This document shows positions 1 to 5,124 of a stretch of 11,169 bases of DNA, one piece after another. Below the pieces are notes generated by a model. That model worked only from the letters and a program-made list of their open reading frames with translations, did no database searches and was not told the origin of the DNA. The stretch covers positions 1-11,169 of the forward strand of contig JAEUSS010000442.1 in assembly GCA_016788685.1 (NCBI GenBank), read 5' to 3'. The DNA comes from Prolixibacteraceae bacterium. GTDB lineage: Bacteria; Bacteroidota; Bacteroidia; Bacteroidales; Prolixibacteraceae. Made by a program: the position numbers and the translations under genes. Each line of letters begins with the position of its first letter. The first letter of the stretch is position 1.

Positions 1-576
1 ACTAATTTCGAAACCGCTGTTGATATCGATCCCACGCCATCGGGGATGTTCAAAATTCTGAATAGCCTCCAGATCATCAGGTCCAATTCCTCCACTCAGA
101 AAAAAGGGAACTAAGCCTTTATAGTTTCTCAACAGCTGCCAGTTGAATTTTTGTCCGGTGCCGCCCGGCAGCTGGCCTTTGGTGTCGAACAGGAAATAAT
201 CGCAGACTTCCGAATAAGCCTTCAAAGCGTCAAAGTCAAACGATTCATCGATGGCAAAAGCTTTGAAAACCGTGATCCCTGAACGCTGAATCTGCCTGCA
301 ATATTCGGGAGTTTCGCGGCCATGCAACTGAACAACATTCAACTTCCAGTTTCGGAAAACTTCGAGCACTTTGTCCGGAGCCTCATCGACAAAAACACCC
401 ACTTTCCTGACCGTATCCGGGACCGCCGCCAGTATTTCAGGCACAGGTTCGAACCCGACAAACCGTTTGCTCCGGGGGTGAAAAATGAATCCCAGATAAT
501 CAGGCTGTGCCGAAGCAACCCCTGAGATATTTTCAGGATCGCGCATTCCGCAGACTTTTATTTTTAGATAGTTCAT
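1..576 (-). CDS. trpF: Phosphoribosylanthranilate isomerase TrpF (C-terminus cut by window edge)
   Basis: This enzyme converts N-(5-phosphoribosyl)anthranilate to the carboxyphenylamino-deoxyribulose phosphate used by TrpC; it is a cytoplasmic (beta/alpha)8 barrel. I translated the open minus frame from ATG at 576 (MNYLKIKVCGMRDPENIS) to the left edge, giving 192 residues with no stop. Visible family marks are KVCGM at 7-11 with catalytic Cys9, VQLHG at 82-86, FDTK at 130-133 with the expected general acid/base Asp131, a GGTG phosphate-binding turn at 138-141, LSGGI at 160-164 and GIDINSGFE at 182-190. The usual family length is about 200-220 residues, so only a short C-terminal piece is missing. 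It is the fifth trp gene in the operon, 93 bases after trpC, and the spacer holds an inverted repeat. There is no sign of decay. Assignment is secure; only the end is unknown. Confidence 0.96.
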   Translation of the reverse strand, partial: MNYLKIKVCGMRDPENISGVASAQPDYLGFIFHPRSKRFVGFEPVPEILAAVPDTVRKVGVFVDEAPDKVLEVFRNWKLNVVQLHGRETPEYCRQIQRSGITVFKAFAIDESFDFDALKAYSEVCDYFLFDTKGQLPGGTGQKFNWQLLRNYKGLVPFFLSGGIGPDDLEAIQNFEHPRWRGIDINSGFEIS

Positions 577-588
577 TTTTAAAAATTT

Positions 589-663
589 AAACGCAAAGTC
601 GCTAAAACGCCAATATCAAAGGTTTCAAATATTAAATTTTAGCGACTTTGTGTCTTCGCGTTT
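589..663. repeat. Inverted repeat in the trpC-trpF spacer
   Basis: The arm AAAGTCGCTAAAA at 595-607 is matched perfectly by TTTTAGCGACTTT at 637-649 (13 bp). An outer pair, AAACGC at 589-594 and GCGTTT at 658-663, closes it with an asymmetric 8-base internal loop (650-657) and a central loop of about 29 bases. The flanks read as loose heptads (AAACGCA, AAGTCGC, TAAAACG). There is no U-tract next to the stem, so it is not a typical intrinsic terminator. It could be a dispersed Bacteroidota intergenic repeat or an mRNA processing or stability hairpin between trpC and trpF; the sequence alone cannot decide. Confidence 0.75.
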
Positions 664-669
664 GAATCA

Positions 670-1455
670 TTATTTCAATTTCTCAATAAACTCCTTGCAT
701 GCTTTGCCCGGATCGTCGGTTTTCATAAAGGTTTCGCCAATCAGGAACCCTTTAAACCCTGCCGCGCGAAGTTGGCTGATGCTTTCCGGATCAGAAATTC
801 CGCTTTCCGAAATCTTCACAAACTGCTCCGGAATCAATTCGCTCAGGCAAACCGAAGTCTGAATATCTACTTCAAAAGTTTTTAGGTCGCGGTTGTTCAC
901 GCCAACCAAATCGACCTTCGGATTCAGTTTCTCCAACTCTTCGGCGCTGTGTACTTCGACCAATACTTCCAGACCAATCTCTTTGGCAGTTTCAGTCAGT
1001 TCCAGCAGCAGTTCTTTGCTTAAACTTTCAGCAATAAGCAAAATTACATCAGCTCCGTGTGCGCGGGCTTCGTAAATCTGGTACGGATCGAGCATAAAGT
1101 CTTTACGCAAAATCGGAGCATTTCTGTTTGCCCAACGTGCCGAGGCCAGATTTTCAAACGAGCCGCCAAAAAAGCGCTCGTCAGTCAAAACCGACAATCC
1201 GCATGCACCGGCAGCCACATAGGCCGCAGTCACTTCCGAAGCTTCGGCTTCGGCATTAATTACTCCTTTTGACGGCGATTGTGTTTTGAATTCGGCAATC
1301 ACCCCACTCGCGCCCTCAGCCAGCAATGCGGCTTTCAGCGAGTTTGTCTTCCGTCTGAAATACGGTGACTCCATTAATTGCTCCAACGAAACTTTGCTTT
1401 TTGCCTCAGCAATTTCAGTCCGTTTATGGTTGTTTATTTGATCGAGTATGTTCAT
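670..1455 (-). CDS. trpC: Indole-3-glycerol-phosphate synthase TrpC
   Basis: This enzyme performs the ring-closing decarboxylation that makes indole-3-glycerol phosphate, the substrate of tryptophan synthase; it is a cytoplasmic TIM barrel. The protein is 261 residues (family about 250-270). The expected active-site residues are all present: Glu55 and Lys57 in AEFKTQSPSKG, Lys118 in ILRKDF, Glu167 in VEVHS, Asn187 in GVNNRDL, and Glu217 with Ser218 in KISESGI; FFGGS at 96-99 is the usual loop. I chose ATG at 1455 (MNILDQINN) over an in-frame TTG at 1467, because the four extra residues come from the GTTTCAA heptad repeat just upstream and the family begins near this methionine. It is a stand-alone TrpC, not fused to TrpF, with separate genes on both sides in the same direction. 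It starts 90 bases after the trpD stop. Confidence 0.97.
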   Translation of the reverse strand: MNILDQINNHKRTEIAEAKSKVSLEQLMESPYFRRKTNSLKAALLAEGASGVIAEFKTQSPSKGVINAEAEASEVTAAYVAAGACGLSVLTDERFFGGSFENLASARWANRNAPILRKDFMLDPYQIYEARAHGADVILLIAESLSKELLLELTETAKEIGLEVLVEVHSAEELEKLNPKVDLVGVNNRDLKTFEVDIQTSVCLSELIPEQFVKISESGISDPESISQLRAAGFKGFLIGETFMKTDDPGKACKEFIEKLK

Positions 1456-1460
1456 AAAAA

Positions 1461-1544
1461 GTTTCAAGTTTCAAATTCCAAGTTTCAGGTTTTTCTGCCA
1501 GTTGCCTGTTGCTAGCTGCTAGCGACTACAAACTGCGACTGATC
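1461..1544. repeat. Heptad-periodic low-complexity element in the trpD-trpC spacer
   Basis: The spacer can be cut into twelve 7-base units in constant phase: GTTTCAA, GTTTCAA, ATTCCAA, GTTTCAG, GTTTTTC, then TGCCAGT, TGCCTGT, TGCTAGC, TGCTAGC, GACTACA, AACTGCG, ACTGATC. Two units are exact tandem copies (1461-1474 and 1510-1523) and the rest are degenerate. The GCTAGC units are themselves palindromic. No ORF or terminator is visible. This looks like the heptameric intergenic filler seen in many Bacteroidota genomes; any function is unknown. The element fills nearly the whole spacer between two co-transcribed genes. Confidence 0.7.
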
Positions 1545-1545
1545 A

Positions 1546-2544
1546 CTATTTACTGTTCAATTCCATCAATTTATTAAATGCAGCAAGAGCCTTTCCTGAT
1601 TTTAATGATTCAGATGCCTCGGCAACGCAATCGGCAAGCGACTTTTCAGGATAAACACAACGAATTCCCAAGGCCGTATTGGCAATCACCACGTTTTTCC
1701 GGGCATCGGTGGCCGTCGTTTCCAAAACGCTTTTAAATATTTTTGCTGCATCGGCAACCGTCTCACCACCATAAAGTTCGTCCTGTTTTACAGAAGAAAA
1801 GCCAAAATCCGCGGGAGAAAGGTTGTCTTCTGTTTGGTTCGATACAAAACGGGCATCGCCGGTCAGCGAAATTTCGTCGTAACCATCCAGACTGTGAACA
1901 ATCAGGTAGTTTTGTCCGCTTTCCCTGAAAACTTCGTGATACAAATCCATGACATCCAGATCGTAAACACCCACCATCTGATTTTTAGGGAAAGACGGGT
2001 TGATGATCGGCCCCATCAGATTAAATAAAGTTTTCACTTTCAACGTTTTCCGCACCGAACCAACACTCTTCATGGCCGGATGAAACAGCGGGGCATGAAA
2101 AAAACAGATTCCGGCTTCCTCAACTTCACGGCGCAGTTTATCGGGTTTGTTGCTGAACTGATAACCAAAGTACTCAAACATATTCGACGAACCGCTCACC
2201 GAAGACAGTCCGTAGTTGCCGTGCTTGGTTACTTTGATACCAGCACCGGCCAGCACAAAAGCACTTAAGGTTGAAATATTGAACGTGTCTTTTCCATCGC
2301 CGCCAGTACCCACCACATCGATGGTATTGTATTCAGAAAGGTCGATGGCCACACATAAATCGAGCAACGCCTGCCTGAAGCCGGAGAGTTCTTCGGCCTT
2401 GATAGGGCGCATCCGGAAAACCGTCAGGAAAGAAGCAATTTCGGCATCTGAATATTGCCCCTCGGCAACCCGCACCAGCATCTGGTGAGCCTCTTCTTTT
2501 GTCAGGTGATTTCCTGCAAACAAATAGTTTAATGTATCTTTCAT
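1546..2544 (-). CDS. trpD: Anthranilate phosphoribosyltransferase TrpD
   Basis: This enzyme transfers the phosphoribosyl group from PRPP to anthranilate, the second step of the tryptophan branch, in the cytoplasm. The protein is 332 residues (family about 330-350). The helical N-terminal domain (MKDTLNYLFAG...) is followed by the PRPP-binding loop GTGGDGKDTFN at 79-89, the NIST turn, KHGN at 107-110 with an SSVSGSS stretch after it, the conserved KTLFNLMGPIINP segment and the DGYDEIS metal/PRPP motif. I chose ATG at 2544 because the frame extends upstream only to a TTG at 2580, and those extra 12 residues are encoded in spacer DNA and have no family match. The 53-base spacer to trpG is AT-rich with a few degenerate heptads (GTTGCGG, TTTTCGG, GTTAACA around 2554-2574). 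It is not fused to TrpG, unlike the TrpGD fusion of enterobacteria. Confidence 0.97.
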   Translation of the reverse strand: MKDTLNYLFAGNHLTKEEAHQMLVRVAEGQYSDAEIASFLTVFRMRPIKAEELSGFRQALLDLCVAIDLSEYNTIDVVGTGGDGKDTFNISTLSAFVLAGAGIKVTKHGNYGLSSVSGSSNMFEYFGYQFSNKPDKLRREVEEAGICFFHAPLFHPAMKSVGSVRKTLKVKTLFNLMGPIINPSFPKNQMVGVYDLDVMDLYHEVFRESGQNYLIVHSLDGYDEISLTGDARFVSNQTEDNLSPADFGFSSVKQDELYGGETVADAAKIFKSVLETTATDARKNVVIANTALGIRCVYPEKSLADCVAEASESLKSGKALAAFNKLMELNSK

Positions 2545-2597
2545 TTTCGGTAGTGTTGCGGTTTTCGGGTTAACATACAATTCGTAACAATTGAAAA

Positions 2598-3167
2598 TTA
2601 CTTCTTCAGCCAGTTGGCAATCATCTGTTCGCCCAGTGGAGTCAAAACCGACTCGGGGTGAAACTGAACTCCTTCCAGGTCATACTCCGTATGTTTCATC
2701 GACATGATCATGCCATTGTCGTCGTAGCTGGTTACCTGCAAACACTCGGGAAGGTCAGATTCATTGACAATCCAGGAATGATACCGCCCAACCGCAAAAG
2801 TTTCAGGAAGCCCATCGAAAAGAACTGTCGGGACACCCGTTTTGTTTACCGGAGTTGCGATGCCATGCAGAACGCGGTTCATGTTGGTCAACGATCCGCC
2901 GAAAACTTCGCCAATCGCCTGGTGCCCGAGGCAAACGCCCAGCATACTTTTGGTCGGTGCAAATCTCCGGATAATATCAAGCAGCAATCCGGCCTCTTCC
3001 GGAAGTCCGGGTCCGGGCGAAAGTATAATTTTATCGTACTGCTCCAGGTCTTCCAACGCAATTTCATCGTTCCGAAACACATCAACCGCCAAGCCCGATA
3101 TCTTTTTGACGGCATGTACCAGGTTGTAGGTGAAGGAATCGTAATTATCTATGACTGCTATTTTCAT
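2598..3167 (-). CDS. trpG: Anthranilate synthase glutamine amidotransferase subunit TrpG
   Basis: TrpG hydrolyses glutamine and passes ammonia to TrpE. The protein is 189 residues, the normal length for a stand-alone class I amidotransferase. It begins with the family signature MKIAVIDNYDSFTYNLV. It has the SPGPG oxyanion-loop motif at 50-54, the nucleophile Cys79 in GVCLGHQAIGEVFGG, and the rest of the triad, His170 and Glu172, in VQFHPES. LHGIATPV and GRYHSW are also standard. The sequence equally resembles PabA, and in many bacteria one subunit serves both folate and tryptophan pathways, but the position between trpE and trpD supports TrpG. The start is ATG at 3167, 80 bases after the trpE stop; that spacer holds a hairpin of heptad repeats. 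Confidence 0.96.
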   Translation of the reverse strand: MKIAVIDNYDSFTYNLVHAVKKISGLAVDVFRNDEIALEDLEQYDKIILSPGPGLPEEAGLLLDIIRRFAPTKSMLGVCLGHQAIGEVFGGSLTNMNRVLHGIATPVNKTGVPTVLFDGLPETFAVGRYHSWIVNESDLPECLQVTSYDDNGMIMSMKHTEYDLEGVQFHPESVLTPLGEQMIANWLKK

Positions 3168-3187
3168 GATGGTAATTTTTATTTCGC

Positions 3188-3242
3188 GTTTCGGGTTCCA
3201 GGTTTCGGGTAAACTTGTAACCCGAAACCCGTAACTCGCAAC
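3188..3242. repeat. Heptad hairpin element in the trpE-trpG spacer
   Basis: GTTTCGGGTT at 3188-3197 and GTTTCGGGT at 3202-3210 are near-copies of one unit. Both are complementary to AACCCGAAAC at 3219-3228, so alternative stems of 10 and 9 perfect pairs can form, the nearer with a 9-base loop. The second half reads as heptads (AACCCGA, AACCCGT, AACTCGC, AACAATT). On the minus strand the hairpin is not followed closely by a long U-tract, so I do not call it a terminator. It probably belongs to the same class of dispersed intergenic repeats as the elements between trpD/trpC and trpC/trpF. Confidence 0.7.
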
Positions 3243-3247
3243 AATTT

Positions 3248-4657
3248 TTAATTTATTTCTTTCGCAATTTCCAGCGCCTTTTTCAAAGCAGCCAGTTTGT
3301 TATTTACTTCCTGAAGTTCGCTTTCTTCCTGCGAATCGGCAACCACACCAGCGCCAGCCTGATAATAAAGCGTACTTCCTTTACTCAGGAACGACCGGAT
3401 CATGATGGCGTGATTCAGCGAGTTATCGAATCCCAGATAACCAATACATCCGCCATAATAGCTGCGGCGCTGGTTTTCGTAGGTGTCAATCAGTTGCATC
3501 GCGCGGTGTTTGGGCGCCCCGGATAATGTTCCGGCGGGAAACGAGTCGCCCAAAACGGTAATCATGTTGGTATTTTCGGGCAATTTACCTGAAACTTCGG
3601 ACACCAGATGGATAACATGCGAAAAGTACTGAACCTGCCGGTAGCTGTCAACCCGGACATCGCTGGCATTGCGGCTCAGGTCGTTGCGGGCCAGATCGAC
3701 CAGCATAACATGTTCGGCATTTTCTTTGGGGTCGGCACACAAACGTTCGGCCGAACGGCGGTCTTCATCGTCATTTCCGGAGCGTTTAAAAGTTCCGGCA
3801 ATCGGGTTAATAATGGCGCGGTCTTTTTTAATACGCAGCTCAGCTTCAGGACTTGAGCCAAATATGCGATAGGTTCCGTAGTCGAAAAAAAACAAATACG
3901 GAGACGGGTTTACCGAGCGCAAAGCGCGGTAAACATTAAACTCGTCGCCTTTAAACGGCTGCGAGAACTGACGGGAAAGCACGATCTGAAAAACATCGCC
4001 ACGAAAACAATGCTCTTTGCCTTTGCTTACCATGTATTTGTATTCTTCGTTGGTGATGTTCGAAACCTCGTCCCCAACGGTATCAAAATGGGTCGGCGAA
4101 AAAGTCAGATTCCGGAGCAGCGATTCAATCTGACCGATTTCTTTGGTCTCGCCTTCCATCAGGTTTTCGATCAGGCTGATCATGTCTTTGTGGTGATCGA
4201 TGGCAACGATATACTTGTAAAAACAGTACTTTACTTCCGGAACCGAGTAGGTGTCTTTCTTTTCTGCGGTGATTTCAATTTTCTCGAAATATTTCACTCC
4301 GTCGTAGCTCATGTAGCCAAACAGCCCGTTCGCAGGCAAATCCCGGGTTTCGCCCGAAAGTTTGAACGACTTAAAGAATTCATCCAACTGCTGATCAACC
4401 CGACATTCCGGAGAAACAGTTTTGATCAGCTGTTCACGCCCGTTGTATTCGATGGTGATTTTGCCTTCATCGGCCGTAAAGCATGCCATGGGCTTGATGC
4501 AAATGAAAGAATAAGCATTTTCGTGCCCGTGATAGTCGGAACTTTCAAGCAAAATAGAATTCGGGAATAAGTCCCTGAATTTCAGATAAACGCTCACCGG
4601 AGTCAAAGTGTCGGCAAGAATCTTTTTTACGCTGACTTGTACATTAATTTCTTTCAT
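3248..4657 (-). CDS. trpE: Anthranilate synthase component I TrpE
   Basis: TrpE makes anthranilate from chorismate with ammonia from TrpG; it is the committed and feedback-controlled step. The protein is 469 residues, typical of bacterial TrpE. The N-terminal domain carries LLESS at 36-40, the region that in characterised TrpE proteins forms the tryptophan feedback site. The chorismate-binding C-terminal domain shows PIAGT at 285-289, HVMLVDLARND at 316-326, PAGTLSGAPK at 374-383, QAGAGVVADS at 433-442 and the Glu-rich metal-site helix before NNK at 452-454. LLESS and the gene context argue for TrpE rather than PabB. The start is ATG at 4657, about 30 bases after the second leader terminator, behind an A/T-rich stretch with no clear Shine-Dalgarno, as is usual in Bacteroidota. 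It is the first structural gene of the operon, so read-through of the attenuators decides its expression. Confidence 0.97.
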   Translation of the reverse strand: MKEINVQVSVKKILADTLTPVSVYLKFRDLFPNSILLESSDYHGHENAYSFICIKPMACFTADEGKITIEYNGREQLIKTVSPECRVDQQLDEFFKSFKLSGETRDLPANGLFGYMSYDGVKYFEKIEITAEKKDTYSVPEVKYCFYKYIVAIDHHKDMISLIENLMEGETKEIGQIESLLRNLTFSPTHFDTVGDEVSNITNEEYKYMVSKGKEHCFRGDVFQIVLSRQFSQPFKGDEFNVYRALRSVNPSPYLFFFDYGTYRIFGSSPEAELRIKKDRAIINPIAGTFKRSGNDDEDRRSAERLCADPKENAEHVMLVDLARNDLSRNASDVRVDSYRQVQYFSHVIHLVSEVSGKLPENTNMITVLGDSFPAGTLSGAPKHRAMQLIDTYENQRRSYYGGCIGYLGFDNSLNHAIMIRSFLSKGSTLYYQAGAGVVADSQEESELQEVNNKLAALKKALEIAKEIN

Positions 4658-4686
4658 GCGATATATTTTATTTAAATTTTCGGGAT

Positions 4687-4726
4687 AAAAAAAGCGGCTT
4701 ACCGTGTTACGATAAGCCGCTTTTTT
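4687..4726 (-). terminator. Intrinsic terminator of the second trp attenuator
   Basis: In the minus-strand RNA, GCGGCUUA (4720-4713) pairs with UAAGCCGC (4701-4694) for 8 perfect pairs. Six further A-U pairs at the base (4726-4721 with 4693-4688) can extend it, and a short inner CG/CG stem sits in the apical loop. A run of seven U residues follows (4693-4687). This is a textbook Rho-independent terminator. It lies between the second leader peptide and trpE, so it is best read as an attenuator rather than an end-of-operon terminator. The A-tract on the other side also makes it symmetric, but nothing is encoded on the plus strand here. Confidence 0.93.
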
Positions 4727-4748
4727 CGTTCAGTTTGAACAATGGTAG

Positions 4749-4817
4749 CTACTTCCTTCCACGGTATTGCGAAAAGTTTCTGTGCCACCACCAAATATTT
4801 TTTATTGTCATCATCAT
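4749..4817 (-). CDS. trpL: trp leader peptide 2, three consecutive Trp codons
   Basis: This short ORF of 22 codons plus TAG starts MMMTIKNIWWWHR and ends YRGRK. Three adjacent TGG codons lie at 4793-4785, at residues 9-11. Three ATG codons in a row (4817, 4814, 4811) make the exact start uncertain; I list the first. AAGCAGAGA just upstream is at best a weak ribosome site. Clustered Trp codons in a tiny ORF directly before a terminator and trpE are diagnostic of an attenuation leader peptide; the peptide itself is unlikely to act as a product. The gap from the last Trp codon to the UACCGUG antiterminator strand is 18 bases, compatible with a stalled ribosome leaving that strand exposed. Confidence 0.92.
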   Translation of the reverse strand: MMMTIKNIWWWHRNFSQYRGRK

Positions 4818-4830
4818 TCTCTGCTTAAAA

Positions 4831-4864
4831 TTAAAAAACCTGCTTTTCAGTAGAGAAGCAGGCC
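4831..4864 (-). terminator. Intrinsic terminator of the first trp attenuator
   Basis: In the minus-strand RNA, CCUGCUU (4862-4856) pairs with AAGCAGG (4845-4839) across a 10-base loop. Two G-U wobbles at the base may extend the 7-bp stem. Six U residues (4838-4833), then AAUUUU, follow. It ends 14 bases before the first ATG of leader peptide 2, so a transcript stopped here never reaches the second module. The stem is shorter than that of the second terminator, so it may leak more. Confidence 0.85.
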
Positions 4865-4902
4865 TAAATATGGTTTAAAAATACCAATATGGCTATTACT
4901 TC

Positions 4903-4962
4903 TTACTTTTTAGAAAGAAGACCCCACCACGGAAGCCATATTGTATTTGTATTTTGAATCAT
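4903..4962 (-). CDS. trpL: trp leader peptide 1, MIQNTNTIWLPWWGLLSKK
   Basis: This ORF has 19 codons plus TAA and is too short for ordinary gene callers. Trp codons are at residues 9, 12 and 13 (TGG at 4938-4936, 4929-4927 and 4926-4924): 3 of 19 residues in a very rare amino acid, encoded just before a terminator and upstream of trpE. The start is ATG at 4962, the first in-frame ATG; the preceding bases (AAGTTTTAAAAAC) are A/T-rich with no clear Shine-Dalgarno. The gap from the last Trp codon to the antiterminator strand is 16 bases, close to the 18 bases of module 2. The peptide is probably only a translation sensor for charged tRNA-Trp. Confidence 0.87.
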   Translation of the reverse strand: MIQNTNTIWLPWWGLLSKK

Positions 4963-4998
4963 GTTTTTAAAACTTGCTGTAAAAAAATACAATTTATG

Positions 4999-5026
4999 CG
5001 AAAATAACAAGTCTTCGGGCCAGAAA
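4999..5026 (-). promoter_or_regulatory. Weak candidate trp promoter, Bacteroidota type
   Basis: The minus strand reads TATTTTCG at 5006-4999, one mismatch from the Bacteroidota -7 consensus TAnnTTTG, with TTTC at 5026-5023 in place of the -33 TTTG. The gap between them is 16 bases, shorter than the usual 19-21, so this is only a weak match. A start about seven bases downstream would give a leader of roughly 30 bases before peptide 1, which fits the attenuator design. The rest of 4963-5124 shows no better promoter. Read-through from sprA cannot be excluded. Confidence 0.22.
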
Positions 5027-5054
5027 GTTTTAAAGTCCTGCTTTATCTGTCAGC

Positions 5055-5073
5055 AAAAGGGCACTCAGCACCC
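5055..5073 (-). terminator. Weak candidate terminator after sprA
   Basis: The RNA GGGUGC UGA GUGCCC (5073-5059) can form six pairs, two of them wobbles, with a 3-base loop, followed by only four U residues (5058-5055). It lies about 50 bases past the sprA stop. The stem and U-tract are weak, so it may not separate sprA from the trp leader fully. It is the only terminator-like structure between sprA and trp leader 1. Confidence 0.3.
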
Positions 5074-5124
5074 AGCCAAGCAGACGACATAAACCTACAT
5101 ATCAACCGATTACGCACACACAAT

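Larger units (their letters stand above)
4687..4817 (-). promoter_or_regulatory. trp attenuator module 2 (leader WWW, nested antiterminator, terminator)
   Basis: This module holds the second leader peptide, a competing antiterminator and the 4687-4726 terminator. Pairings seen by eye in the RNA: (a) strand 2 AAGUAGCU (4754-4747, spanning the leader stop codon) with AGCGGCUU (4721-4714, the terminator 5' arm), 7 of 8 pairs with one A-G mismatch; (b) UACCGUG (4766-4760) with CACGGUA (4706-4700), 7 perfect pairs nested outside (a), taking up the terminator loop; (c) the Trp-codon strand UGGUGGUGGC (4793-4784) with GCUACCAUUG (4749-4740), 10 pairs including wobbles, overlapping strand 2 at GCU. 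A ribosome stalled at the Trp codons would leave strand 2 free, and one at the stop codon would cover it. This matches ribosome-mediated attenuation; the fold is by inspection, not computed. Confidence 0.85.
4831..4962 (-). promoter_or_regulatory. trp attenuator module 1 (leader WLPWW, antiterminator, terminator)
   Basis: This is the upstream of two attenuators in series. RNA pairings seen by eye: strand 1 CUUCUUUCU (4920-4912, Leu-Leu-Ser codons) with strand 2 AGUAAGAAG (4907-4899, spanning the UAA stop), 8 of 9 pairs over an AAAA loop; strand 2 with strand 3 CUUCUCUACU (4858-4849, the terminator 5' arm plus loop), 9 pairs with one bulged C and two more possible; strand 3 with strand 4 forms the 4831-4864 terminator. 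A separate perfect 10-bp pairing joins CAAUAUGGCU (4943-4934, holding the first Trp codon) to AGCCAUAUUG (4894-4885). A ribosome stalled on WW at 4929-4924 would cover strand 1 and free strand 2; a ribosome at the stop would cover strand 2. This is the classic 1:2, 2:3, 3:4 logic. The fold was not computed. Confidence 0.82.

Noticed and set aside
2545..2580. Upstream TTG extension of trpD
   Set aside because: The 12 extra residues are encoded in the spacer and have no family counterpart; ATG at 2544 gives the normal N-terminus.
2658..3212. Long plus-strand frame opposite trpG
   Set aside because: It is antisense to a clear trpG; the translation shows no family motif and the composition follows from the opposite codons.
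4010..4570. Long plus-strand frame opposite trpE
   Set aside because: It lies wholly within trpE on the other strand; hydrophobic-looking residues are a mirror of trpE codons. No independent evidence.
4911..4940. A second short frame, MASVVGSSF, overlapping leader peptide 1
   Set aside because: It overlaps leader 1 in another frame, has no Trp codons and ends inside module 1. The MIQNTNT frame explains the Trp codons and the stop-codon geometry.
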